DNA of 12,146 nucleotides from an uncultured Ruminococcus sp. GTDB taxonomy: Bacteria; Bacillota; Clostridia; Oscillospirales; Acutalibacteraceae. Positions 1-8,052 of this stretch are shown here, in pieces; positions within the stretch are counted from its first letter, which is position 1; the number at the start of each line of letters is the position of its first letter. A program made the translations under genes and the position numbers. The DNA is taken from contig CAJOHT010000057.1 in the NCBI GenBank assembly GCA_905234305.1, forward strand, positions 1 to 12,146, given 5' to 3'. The notes beneath the pieces are model-generated. The model worked only from the letters and a program-made list of their open reading frames with translations, made no database searches and was not told where the DNA came from.

Positions 1-551
1 TTATGAAGGAGCGTTTCCCGAAGATCGTTAACCTGAAGTTTACCGCTCAGATGGAAGAAGATCTCGATACTGTTGAAAGCGGAAAAGTTGAATGGAAAGC
101 TCTTATTGACGATTTCTATACTGATTTTGATAAAACACTCGCAAAAGCAAAGACTGATATGGATGGTGTTAAAATCCAGCTTGAAGAGGATAAGACCGAT
201 ATAATCTGCGAAAACTGCGGCAGAAATATGGTTATAAAAGTTGGTCGTTACGGTAAGTTTATCGCTTGTCCGGGATATCCCGAGTGTAAAAATGTAAAAA
301 AATACGTCCAAAAAATCGGTGTTAAATGTCCGAAATGCGAGGACGGGGAAATAATTGTAAAAACAACTAAGAAAAAGACTGTTTTCTACGGCTGCAGCAA
401 TTATCCTAAATGTGATTTCGTTTCGTGGAATGAACCTGTTAACGAAAGATGTCCTCAGTGCGGTCAGGTTTTATTCAAGAAAAAGGGCAGAAAAAATGTA
501 CTTTTCTGCGAGAATAAAGACTGCGGTTTCGAGAAACCCGTTAAGAGCTGA
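1..551 (+). CDS. topA: DNA topoisomerase I, C-terminal part (5' end outside window)
   Basis: Type IA topoisomerases relax negatively supercoiled DNA by single-strand passage. Only the last ~182 residues are present. The frame is open from the first base, so the Met at position 3 is internal and the catalytic tyrosine region lies upstream. Counting from that Met, the first ~60 residues are the end of the core domain ([24 protein letters not shown]). Three C4 zinc ribbons follow: C69/C72/C89/C95, C109/C112/C131/C137 and C150/C153/C169/C174. The first two carry the typical YPxC tail. Such C-terminal ribbons bind single-stranded DNA in the TopA family. The tail is Lys-rich and ends normally. The TGA stop overlaps the trmFO ATG (TGATG), as expected for the common topA-trmFO pair in Firmicutes. 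Identification is firm; full length cannot be judged. Confidence 0.95.
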   Translation, partial: MKERFPKIVNLKFTAQMEEDLDTVESGKVEWKALIDDFYTDFDKTLAKAKTDMDGVKIQLEEDKTDIICENCGRNMVIKVGRYGKFIACPGYPECKNVKKYVQKIGVKCPKCEDGEIIVKTTKKKTVFYGCSNYPKCDFVSWNEPVNERCPQCGQVLFKKKGRKNVLFCENKDCGFEKPVKS

Positions 552-1844
552 TGTTTATTAATGTTATAGGAGCGGGACTTGCGGGTTGCGAAGCAGCTTA
601 TCAGATTGCTCAAAGAGGAATAGAAGTTAAGCTGTACGAGATGAAGCCCCTAAAAAAATCTCCCGCGCATCATTCCGATTTATTCTCTGAGCTTGTATGC
701 TCTAATTCTTTTAAAGCTGATAGAGTTTCCTCAGCGGCAGGACTTTTGAAGGAAGAAATGAGAGCTTTTAACTCGCTTTTACTTGAAGCGGCAGATGTTG
801 CGAGGGTACCTGCGGGCGGAGCTTTAGCGGTAGACAGAAATATTTTTTCGGAATTTGTTACCGATAAGATCAAATCTCATAAGAATATTACAGTTATTAA
901 CGATGAAATAAAGGAAATTAATAGGGATGAAATAACTATAATCGCTACGGGGCCTTTGACTTCCGACGCTTTAGCTGAGTATATTCAGGATAATTTCGGC
1001 GCGTCTTTATCATTTTATGACGCCGCGGCTCCTATAGTCAGTTTCGAGAGCATTGATATGAGCAAAGCGTTTTTTGAATCACGTTACGGAAAAGGCGATA
1101 AAACCGATTATCTTAACTGCCCAATGAATAAAGATGAATACGAGGTTTTCTATGAAGCGCTTTTAAACGCCGAAAGGGCTCCTGTTCATGAGTTTGACGT
1201 CAGAGATCCTAAGGTTTATGAGGGTTGTATGCCTATTGAAGTAATGTATGCGTTTCGGACCTATGAAGCCTGTAGGCTTAACCGACCCTAAAACAGGTCA
1301 TCGTCCGTGGGCGGTTTTGCAGCTTAGAAAAGAGAATTCTTCGGGTACTATGTATAATCTCGTAGGATTTCAGACTAATTTAAAATTTCCTGAACAAAAA
1401 AGAGTATTCGGATTGATTCCAGCACTTAAAAATGCTGAATTTATAAGATATGGCGTTATGCACAGAAATACTTTTCTGAATTCTCCTAAACTACTAAACA
1501 GCGATTTTAGTTTAAAGTCGAATAACAATACCTTTTTCGCTGGTCAGATTACAGGCGTTGAAGGATATATGGAAAGCGCATCCTCGGGTATAATAGCGGG
1601 TATAAACGCTTACGGAAGATTAAAAGGAGAAAAAACTCTTCTCCTTCCTGAAACAACAATGCTCGGAAGTCTTTCGAGATATATTTCCGACGAAACCGTT
1701 AAGGATTTTCAGCCTATGGGCGCAAATTTCGGTATTTTACCAGAGCTTGAAAACCGACCTCGCGATAAGCGCGAACGGGGACAAGCATATGCCGACCGAG
1801 CGCTTAAGGACTTACATTCTTATTTAGAAAGTGTGAAATTATGA
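551..1844 (+). pseudogene. trmFO: tRNA (uracil-5-)-methyltransferase TrmFO, frame-disrupted
   Basis: TrmFO is the FAD- and methylenetetrahydrofolate-dependent enzyme that makes m5U54 in the tRNA T-loop. The first frame (551-1291) has the Rossmann start [10 protein letters not shown], the SNSF segment with C50, and EGCMPIEVM with C226; these match the two functional cysteines of the family. The second frame (from about 1248 to 1844) begins [11 protein letters not shown] and contains GFQT, RYGVMHRNTF, GQITGVEGY (FAD-side motif), ANFG and YADRAL. Both halves together span the whole family of about 435 residues. The frame changes at ~1247, where the usual short stretch (A.RG..T) between EVM and (M)RFGPM is missing. 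This fits loss of about 20 bases. Unless corrected, the first frame makes only 246 residues, lacks the C-terminal FAD-binding half and should be inactive. There are no other stops or decay, so the lesion is recent or a sequence/assembly error. It starts at topA's stop and overlaps plsX by 4 nt. Confidence 0.85.
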
Positions 1845-2833
1845 ACATTATTGTAGACGCTATGGGCGGAGATAACGCTCCTCTTGAAATAATAAAAGGC
1901 GCTGTTGAAGCGCGAAATGAGTATAATATTGATATTACCTTAGTTGGTAGGGAGGACGTAATTAAATCTGTTGCCGCTGAAAATGCTATTGATATTTCGG
2001 GTATGGAGATAATAAATGCTTCTGAAGTAATCGCTACCGATGAGGAAGCTGATTCCGTACTTAAGAAAAAGCCCGACAGTTCTATAGCAGTAGGTTTAAG
2101 AACTCTTTCAGAAGGAACGGGAGACGCGTTTGTGAGCGCGGGCAACAGCGGAGCGCTTTGTGTAGGCGGAACGTTGATTACTAAGCGTATCAAAGGCGTT
2201 AAACGCCCGGGTTTTGCTCCGATTATGCCTCATTTTGGAGGCGGATGCTTTATGCTGATTGACGCGGGCGCTAACCTTGAGGCACGTCCCGAAATGCTTT
2301 TGCAGTATGCTCTTATGGGCTCGGCGTATATGAAAAATGTTATGAAAGTGGATAATCCTAGAGTCGGACTCGCGAATGTCGGTACAGAAAAGCATAAGGG
2401 TCTAGAGTTGCAGCACAAAGCGTATGAGCTTCTTGAGGACGCCGATATCAATTTTATAGGAAATGTCGAGGGAAGAGATTTACCCTATGGATGTTGTGAT
2501 GTCGTTGTCTGTGACGGCTTTATAGGAAATGTTATCTTAAAAACCTACGAGGGTACCGCTAAAGCAATAATGGGCAAAATAAAGACGCTTTTCTCCAAGA
2601 GTGCTAAAAGTAAACTTGCCGCGGCGCTGGTGATGAATGATTTAAAAGAAATGGTTAAGGAATTTGATTATCACGAATACGGCGGAGCGCCTATTATGGG
2701 TACCGCCAAGCCTGTTTTTAAGGCTCACGGCAGTTCCAAAGCCAAAACCGTAAAAAACGCTATCAGACTCACAAAGGAATATGTTGAGGCGGATGTAATA
2801 AATGAAATAACCAATGCTCTGAAAAGAGGATAA
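1841..2833 (+). CDS. plsX: Phosphate acyltransferase PlsX
   Basis: PlsX converts acyl-ACP and phosphate to acyl-phosphate, which PlsY then uses to acylate glycerol-3-phosphate. It is a peripheral membrane enzyme at the start of phospholipid synthesis. The 330-residue protein is normal length. It opens with the family signature VDAMGGDNAP (residues 5-14) and has SAGNSGA at 99-105, DAGAN at 141-145, NVGTEKHKG at 179-187 and DGFIGN at 225-230. The ATG overlaps the trmFO stop in an ATGA arrangement, with only a weak upstream purine run, so translation is probably coupled. rnc follows after one base. In many Firmicutes fabD, fabG and acpP sit between plsX and rnc; here none do. Assignment is very secure. 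Confidence 0.97.
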   Translation: MNIIVDAMGGDNAPLEIIKGAVEARNEYNIDITLVGREDVIKSVAAENAIDISGMEIINASEVIATDEEADSVLKKKPDSSIAVGLRTLSEGTGDAFVSAGNSGALCVGGTLITKRIKGVKRPGFAPIMPHFGGGCFMLIDAGANLEARPEMLLQYALMGSAYMKNVMKVDNPRVGLANVGTEKHKGLELQHKAYELLEDADINFIGNVEGRDLPYGCCDVVVCDGFIGNVILKTYEGTAKAIMGKIKTLFSKSAKSKLAAALVMNDLKEMVKEFDYHEYGGAPIMGTAKPVFKAHGSSKAKTVKNAIRLTKEYVEADVINEITNALKRG

Positions 2834-2834
2834 A

Positions 2835-3512
2835 ATGAAAGATTTTCAGAAAAAAATTGACTATAAGTTTAAAAATGAAAAATTATTACGAGAAGCTCTC
2901 ACTCATTCATCTTACGCTAATGAGCATAAAGGCTCTAATGTGAAGTGCAATGAGCGTCTTGAGTTTCTTGGTGACGCCGTATTGTCAATAGTTGTAGCTG
3001 ACTACATATTTAAAGAATGTCCCGAGCTTCCCGAAGGTGAGCTTACTAAGCTCAGAGCTGCGCTTGTTTGCGAAAAGGCACTGTTTAAATTCGCCAAAGA
3101 GATTAATCTGGGTGATTATCTCTTACTTAGCAAGGGTGAAAAAAACGGCGGCGGAGCCGAACGTCCGTCTATTGTATCCGATGCGTTCGAGGCCGTTATT
3201 GCGGCAATTTATCTTGACGGCGGAATGGAGCCAGTTAGAAAACACATTTTAAGATTTGTAGTACCTGAAATTAAAAATCGAAACACTAAGCCTTTTAAAG
3301 ATTATAAAACAACCCTGCAGGAGATAGTTCAGAAAAATCCTGGAGAAAAGCTTTTATATAGGCTGGTTTCCGAATCTGGTCCCGACCATGATAAACATTT
3401 TGTTTTTGAGGTACTGCTTAACAGCAACGTAATCGGTAAAGGCGGCGGAAGAAGCAAAAAGGAAGCCGAGCAGAATGCTGCGAGAGAAGCGTTGGAGTTG
3501 ATGGGCTATTAG
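2835..3512 (+). CDS. rnc: Ribonuclease III
   Basis: RNase III cleaves double-stranded RNA, including the stems of the rRNA precursor and structured mRNAs. The 225-residue protein has the endonuclease domain first, with the signature NERLEFLGDAVL at 39-50. Expected Mg-binding residues are E43, D47, D116 and E119 (SDAFEA). A double-stranded RNA-binding domain follows from about residue 156 (DYKTTLQEIVQ) to the end (GKGGGRSKKEAEQNAAREAL). Length and domain order are normal. An AGAGGA ribosome site at 2825-2830 lies in the end of plsX, 4 nt before the ATG. The rnc-smc-ftsY order is widely conserved in Firmicutes. The last codons overlap the opening of the following radical SAM reading frame. Confidence 0.97.
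   Translation: MKDFQKKIDYKFKNEKLLREALTHSSYANEHKGSNVKCNERLEFLGDAVLSIVVADYIFKECPELPEGELTKLRAALVCEKALFKFAKEINLGDYLLLSKGEKNGGGAERPSIVSDAFEAVIAAIYLDGGMEPVRKHILRFVVPEIKNRNTKPFKDYKTTLQEIVQKNPGEKLLYRLVSESGPDHDKHFVFEVLLNSNVIGKGGGRSKKEAEQNAAREALELMGY
3494..3497 (+). promoter_or_regulatory. Candidate ribosome binding site for the radical SAM gene (GGAG)
   Basis: GGAG lies near the end of rnc, 10 nt before the ATT at 3508 that I propose as the start of the next gene. It is also 3 nt before an ATG at 3501, but that ATG is in the rnc frame and is followed by the rnc stop after two codons. The site would fit initiation at ATT or stop-coupled reinitiation. It is a short motif and could be chance. Confidence 0.3.
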
Positions 3513-4455
3513 ACACGGCAATGTAGCGATTTTTGTACCGCATAACGGCTGCCCTCATCAGTGTTCATTCTGCGAGCAGCGGAAAATAACGGGTCAAATA
3601 TCCCAACCGACACCCGAATATGTTAGATTAACTCTTGAACAGGCTGTTAATGATTTAGGCGATTATGCTAAGAATGTCGAGATTGCCTTTTTCGGCGGAA
3701 GTTTTACTGCTATTGACAGAAGTTATATGCTTTCTCTGCTTAACGCCGCTGAACCATTTTTAAAGAATTTTAAAGGTATAAGGTTGTCAACGCGCCCCGA
3801 TTGTATTAATGATGAGATTTTAATTTTGCTTAAGAATTATAATACAACTACGATTGAATTAGGCGCTCAGTCGATGAGTGATGAAGTGCTTATAGCGAAT
3901 AAACGCGGACATACCGTAGATGATGTAATAAAATCTTCTTTACTTATTAAAGAATTTGGCTTTAATCTCGGCCTTCAGATGATGACGGGACTTTATAAAT
4001 CTACACCTGAAGATGATTTATATACCGCTGATGAATTTATTAAGCTGAAACCTGATTGTGTGAGGATTTATCCTACCGTTGTTATGCGCAATACGGAACT
4101 GGAAGCCTTATATAATAGCGGCTTATACAAGCCTTATAGCTTAGATGTGTCTGTAAAACTATGTTCCGACGTTATCCGAGTCGGACTTCATTACAGCGAT
4201 TCGCTTAAAGAAAATGATGTTGCGGGGAATTACCATCCTGCTTTTAAAGAGCTTTGTGAAAGTGAGATTTTTTATCAAAAAATAAAAAGCAGTATTAACG
4301 ATTCTAATAATCATATCGTTTACGTTAATCCAAAATCGCTTTCAAAAGCAATAGGACAAAACCGAAATAATATACTTAAGCTCGAAAATCAGGGCTTGAG
4401 AATTAAATTTAAAACTGATAATGATCTAAAAAAATACGATATTAGAATAAATTAA
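3508..4455 (+). CDS. Short Elp3-like radical SAM protein (non-ATG start)
   Basis: This is a radical S-adenosylmethionine protein of the Elp3/COG1243 type. Counting from ATT at 3508 it has 315 residues. The [4Fe-4S] motif C15-PHQ-C19-SF-C22 follows RHGNVAIFVPHNG, then come FFGGSFTAID (61-70), STRPDCI, ELGAQSM and GLQMMTGL, all typical of the family. The C-terminal tail (SKAIGQNRNN) resembles short bacterial homologues, and the acetyltransferase domain of full-size Elp3 is absent. Start: the frame is closed by TGA at 3499-3501, and no ATG, GTG or TTG occurs before ATG 3727. A start at 3727 would remove all three cluster cysteines, so translation must begin upstream. ATT at 3508, overlapping the rnc TAG by 5 nt, is the best visible candidate; a small deletion or sequencing error that removed an ATG is the alternative. 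It lies 13 nt before smc. Substrate unknown; a role in tRNA modification is only an inference from Elp3. Confidence 0.8.
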   Translation: MRHGNVAIFVPHNGCPHQCSFCEQRKITGQISQPTPEYVRLTLEQAVNDLGDYAKNVEIAFFGGSFTAIDRSYMLSLLNAAEPFLKNFKGIRLSTRPDCINDEILILLKNYNTTTIELGAQSMSDEVLIANKRGHTVDDVIKSSLLIKEFGFNLGLQMMTGLYKSTPEDDLYTADEFIKLKPDCVRIYPTVVMRNTELEALYNSGLYKPYSLDVSVKLCSDVIRVGLHYSDSLKENDVAGNYHPAFKELCESEIFYQKIKSSINDSNNHIVYVNPKSLSKAIGQNRNNILKLENQGLRIKFKTDNDLKKYDIRIN

Positions 4456-4468
4456 AACAGGTGATGAG

Positions 4469-7400
4469 ATGCTGTTAAAATCCCTTGAAATTCAAGGCTT
4501 TAAAACATTTCCCGATAAAACTAAATTAACCTTTGATACAGGAATGACTTCCGTAGTCGGACCGAACGGTTCGGGTAAGAGCAATATAAGCGACGCTATA
4601 CGCTGGGTTCTCGGCGAGCAGTCGCCTAAAAGTCTGCGTTGTTCTAAAATGGAAGACGTTGTTTTTAACGGAACAGATGACAGAAAAGCTCTCGGTTATG
4701 CTGAGGTGACTTTAAATATACTCAATAACGACCGCTTTTTACCGTATGACGACGATAATGTAGCTGTTACCCGAAGATATTTCAGAAGCGGCGACAGCGA
4801 GTACCTTATAAACGGAGCGCAAGTGCGTCTTAAGGATATAAACGAGCTTTTTATGGATACAGGACTTGGCCGCGATGGTTATTCTATGATTGGTCAGGGT
4901 AAAATCGACAGTATTGTTTCCTCAAAAAGCGAGGACAGAAGAGAGATTTTTGAGGAAGCCGCAGGTATTTCACGTTACAGATACAAAAAAATCGAATCCG
5001 AACGTAAACTTAAACATACCGAGGATAACCTTCTTCGTTTAAGAGATATCGTTACGGATTTATCCGAGCGCGTAGGACCTCTTAAAAAGCAATCTGATAA
5101 AGCGGAAAAATTCCTGGAGTATTCTGCGGAAAAGAAAGATATTGAAATAGCTCTATGGGTTAATACACTTAACAACAGCAATAAGACTTTAAAGGAGCAG
5201 GAGGATAAAATCGGAATTTCCCGCCTGCAATACAGTCAAGCTGAGGAAACGATTGATAATATTCAGCGTGAAAGCGAAGATATTTACGTTAAGAACGGAC
5301 AGTATTCTGCTGATATTGAGGATATAAGGGAGAATATTAATAATATAATCGCCGAAATCAGCTCAAAAAAATCCTCTGTTTCCGTTTGTGAGAACGATAT
5401 TCTCCATAATAAAGAGAATATCGCCCGTATTACCGAGGAAATAAAAAAGGTTGATATTGACGCCGAGGACGCGCTTAATACAATCGAAAATAAAAAAGAG
5501 AGAATAAAAGAACTCGAACAGCTTATTAACGAAAATCAGGACTTATATGATGAAACTTCTGATAAACTTAATGTTATAAATACAGATTCAAGCCGAAGCG
5601 GTGACAGAATTCAGGAGCTTAGCGCAAAGCTGGCCTCCTTAACCGCTCAATCAGCGGACGCTCGCGTTACCCAGATGACAAGCGTAACGTCCGTTACCGA
5701 GCTACAGGCGCGTATTGAAAGCATTTTAAGTTCAAATTCACAGAGAAACGAGCAGTATGAAACTACTCTCGAAATGTCAAAAAAATATAAAACGGAAATT
5801 GACAAATCAAATGAAGAGGTACATTCTCTTGAGAACTCAGTGAGCGGTTTAGAGATTAAACTCAAATCCAGAGCCGCTAAAAGAGATGACTTAAAAGCTA
5901 AGACCGATACTCTTAAACTTGATGCTGAACAGGCATTAAGGAGAGTTAAGCTCTTGGAGGATTTAGAAAAGAATCTCGAAGGCTTTTCGTATTCTGTTAA
6001 GAATGTTGTTAAAGCCTCAAAAAACGGACAACTTAAGGGTATCAGAGGTCCTGTATCGAGAATTATCGATGTTCCTACTGAATATACAGTTGCTATTGAA
6101 ATTGCTCTCGGCGCGGCTATGCAGAATATTGTCACCGCTACCGAGCAGGATGCTAAAGCTGCTATTGCGTACTTAAAGAAACACGATGGCGGACGCGCGA
6201 CATTTTTACCGATGAATACTATTAAGCCTAAAGAGCTAAATGAAAAAGGGTTGGACGATTATTACGGCTTTATCGGAATAGCTTCCGATTTATGCTATTG
6301 TAAGCCTGAGTATGAAAATATACTAAAATCTCTTTTAGGCAGAATTGTTGTAGCCGAGGATTTGAACAGTGCCGCGGTAATTGCTAAAAAATATAACTAT
6401 CGATTTAAGGTAGTAACACTTGACGGACAGGTTGTTAACGCGGGCGGTTCGCTTACAGGAGGCTCACTCGGTAAAAAATCAGGACTTCTTTCAAGAACAG
6501 CGGAAATCTCTAAGCATAAGAAAATCGCCGAGGAATTAAACAAAAAGGCACTTGAGTCTGAAAAGTCGCTTGAGAAGGCAATATCTGATTATTCTGCTGT
6601 TGAGGGTGAGATACTTGCGGTAAGAGCTGATTTATCTAACGCTAAACAGGAGCAGGTTCGTATACTTACCGAGGCAAAGGCTTGTGAAAACGACTTGAAT
6701 ACTCAGAAACAGGCAATTGAGGAAGCTGAGATTATTATTTCCGATTGTAAGGATAGAATAAAGCAGTATAAGATAGACGAGAAAAAAGCGAAAGAAGAGC
6801 TTAATGATATTAACTGGTCGATTTCTGAGTATGAGGCTCAAATCGAGGAAATAACAGGCAACCGCTCAAAACTTACCGAAGAAAGAGAAGCGTTAAGCGA
6901 GAAGCTCCAGAATATCCGCCTTGAGATTGTTACCGCCAAAAAGGATATTGATACTCTTAAATCGGAGATTTCTTATGCTGTTTCTACCGAGGAGAGCAGG
7001 GATACGAAGAAATCCGAGTTTATTAAGGAGATAGAAAGCTATAATAATCTTATATCCGATACCGAAGCTCGAATCTCAACTCTTAATAACGATATAAAAA
7101 ATCTTGATAACAAAGTAAAAATACTAAACAGTGATATAGAAAAGATTAATCTAAAAAAATCGGAGCTTGAGAAGCGTTCGGGTGAACTCAGACAGCTCGA
7201 AAGAGAAAAGAATGATGAAAGAGAAGCCGCGGGCAGAGAGCTTTCAAGACTAGAGGAACGTAAGATTAATCTCCAAAAAGAATACGACAATATAATTTCA
7301 AAATTGTGGGAAGAGTATCAACTTACCAAAAATGAAGCTGAAAACTCCGCGATAACTCTCGAAAGTGTATCTGCTTCAAAATCGCGTCTTAATGAATTAA

Positions 7401-8035
7401 AAACAAAGATCCGCGCTCTCGGTAATGTTAATGTCGGCGCAATTGAGGAATATAAGGAAGTTTCGGAAAAGTATTCATTTATAAGCGTTCAGGTAAATGA
7501 CGTTGAAAAATCCAAGCAGGAGATCGAACGGCTTATAAAAGAGCTTACTAAACAAATGCAGGAAGAGTTTATAAAGAGCTTTGAGGAGATTAACCGCAAT
7601 TTCACTTATACTTTCAAAGAGCTTTTCGGCGGCGGAACAGCATCTCTATCTCTTACAGACCCTGAGGATATACTTACCAGCGGTATCGATATTATAGTTC
7701 ATCCCCCAGGGAAAATTGTCGTACATCTTGACGCGCTTTCAGGCGGAGAAAAAGCGCTTGTAGCTATAGCATTGTACTTTGCTATTATGAAGGTTAGACC
7801 CGCTCCGTTCTGTGTAATGGATGAGATAGAAGCGGCGCTTGACGAGGTAAATGTAGACAGATTCGCTCAGTATGTACGTAATCTTACGCATAAAACCCAG
7901 TTTATACTTATAACCCATAGGCGCGGTACTATGGAAGAAGCTGATGTTCTGTATGGTGTTACAATGCAGGACGAGGGAGTTTCAAAGCTGTTAGAGCTAA
8001 GAGCGAGCGAAGTGTCCGCTAAACTCGGTATCTGA
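4469..8035 (+). CDS. smc: Chromosome partition protein Smc
   Basis: SMC ATPase works with ScpA and ScpB to condense and segregate the chromosome. The 1188-residue protein has normal length and five-part design. The N-terminal head carries Walker A GPNGSGKS at 31-38 and the region ending GEQSPKSLR. A long coiled coil follows from about 165 to 520. The hinge spans about 522-675 (GIRGPV at its start, GGSLTGGS near its end). The returning coil runs to about 1040. The C-terminal head has the signature LSGGEKAL from L1090 and Walker B with D1118 and E1119 in FCVMDEIEAALD. A good ribosome site, AGGTGAT at 4459-4465, precedes ATG 4469. The gene ends in tandem in-frame stops TGA TAG. It sits between the radical SAM gene and ftsY, the order common in Firmicutes. 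A perfect 10-bp inverted repeat lies within the first coil. Confidence 0.98.
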   Translation: MLLKSLEIQGFKTFPDKTKLTFDTGMTSVVGPNGSGKSNISDAIRWVLGEQSPKSLRCSKMEDVVFNGTDDRKALGYAEVTLNILNNDRFLPYDDDNVAVTRRYFRSGDSEYLINGAQVRLKDINELFMDTGLGRDGYSMIGQGKIDSIVSSKSEDRREIFEEAAGISRYRYKKIESERKLKHTEDNLLRLRDIVTDLSERVGPLKKQSDKAEKFLEYSAEKKDIEIALWVNTLNNSNKTLKEQEDKIGISRLQYSQAEETIDNIQRESEDIYVKNGQYSADIEDIRENINNIIAEISSKKSSVSVCENDILHNKENIARITEEIKKVDIDAEDALNTIENKKERIKELEQLINENQDLYDETSDKLNVINTDSSRSGDRIQELSAKLASLTAQSADARVTQMTSVTSVTELQARIESILSSNSQRNEQYETTLEMSKKYKTEIDKSNEEVHSLENSVSGLEIKLKSRAAKRDDLKAKTDTLKLDAEQALRRVKLLEDLEKNLEGFSYSVKNVVKASKNGQLKGIRGPVSRIIDVPTEYTVAIEIALGAAMQNIVTATEQDAKAAIAYLKKHDGGRATFLPMNTIKPKELNEKGLDDYYGFIGIASDLCYCKPEYENILKSLLGRIVVAEDLNSAAVIAKKYNYRFKVVTLDGQVVNAGGSLTGGSLGKKSGLLSRTAEISKHKKIAEELNKKALESEKSLEKAISDYSAVEGEILAVRADLSNAKQEQVRILTEAKACENDLNTQKQAIEEAEIIISDCKDRIKQYKIDEKKAKEELNDINWSISEYEAQIEEITGNRSKLTEEREALSEKLQNIRLEIVTAKKDIDTLKSEISYAVSTEESRDTKKSEFIKEIESYNNLISDTEARISTLNNDIKNLDNKVKILNSDIEKINLKKSELEKRSGELRQLEREKNDEREAAGRELSRLEERKINLQKEYDNIISKLWEEYQLTKNEAENSAITLESVSASKSRLNELKTKIRALGNVNVGAIEEYKEVSEKYSFISVQVNDVEKSKQEIERLIKELTKQMQEEFIKSFEEINRNFTYTFKELFGGGTASLSLTDPEDILTSGIDIIVHPPGKIVVHLDALSGGEKALVAIALYFAIMKVRPAPFCVMDEIEAALDEVNVDRFAQYVRNLTHKTQFILITHRRGTMEEADVLYGVTMQDEGVSKLLELRASEVSAKLGI
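5395..5423. repeat. Perfect 10-bp inverted repeat inside smc
   Basis: CGATATTCTC at 5395-5404 is followed by a 9-nt spacer and its exact reverse complement GAGAATATCG at 5414-5423. It lies in the part of smc that encodes the first coiled coil (around NDILHNKENIA). There is no T-run after it, so it is not a standard terminator. In a 12-kb AT-leaning window a repeat of this size may well be chance. A function as an RNA hairpin or protein site is unproven. Confidence 0.5.
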
Positions 8036-8052
8036 TAGAAAAAGGTGATATT

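Noticed and set aside
1589..1594. TATAAT upstream of plsX
   Set aside because: No acceptable -35 sequence at 16-18 nt upstream, and it encodes part of a conserved TrmFO segment.
1624..1646. Inverted repeat AAGGAGAA / TTCTCCTT with 7-nt loop in the trmFO 3' half
   Set aside because: Only 8 bp, no T-run after it, and inside a coding frame; likely chance in purine-rich Lys/Glu codons.
1804..2193. Minus-strand open frame opposite plsX (129 codons)
   Set aside because: It lies entirely over a well-conserved gene, shows no known motif and has low-complexity Ser/Ile/Ala composition.
3501..3518. Programmed +1 frameshift from rnc into the radical SAM frame at TAT TAG A
   Set aside because: The site lacks a recognised slippery codon like the CTT TGA of prfB, and rnc ends at its normal family length.
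3713..3732. TTGACA followed by TATATG before ATG 3727
   Set aside because: The spacing is only about 7-8 nt, too short for a promoter; the bases encode conserved radical SAM residues.
3727..4455. Radical SAM gene starting at ATG 3727
   Set aside because: This start would remove the C-x3-C-x2-C cluster and the FFGGSFTAID strand, both clearly encoded in the same frame upstream.
5647..6135. Long minus-strand open frame opposite smc (162 codons)
   Set aside because: Shadow of smc: no recognisable domain, Ser/Leu-rich composition typical of an antisense coiled-coil reading, no convincing start context.
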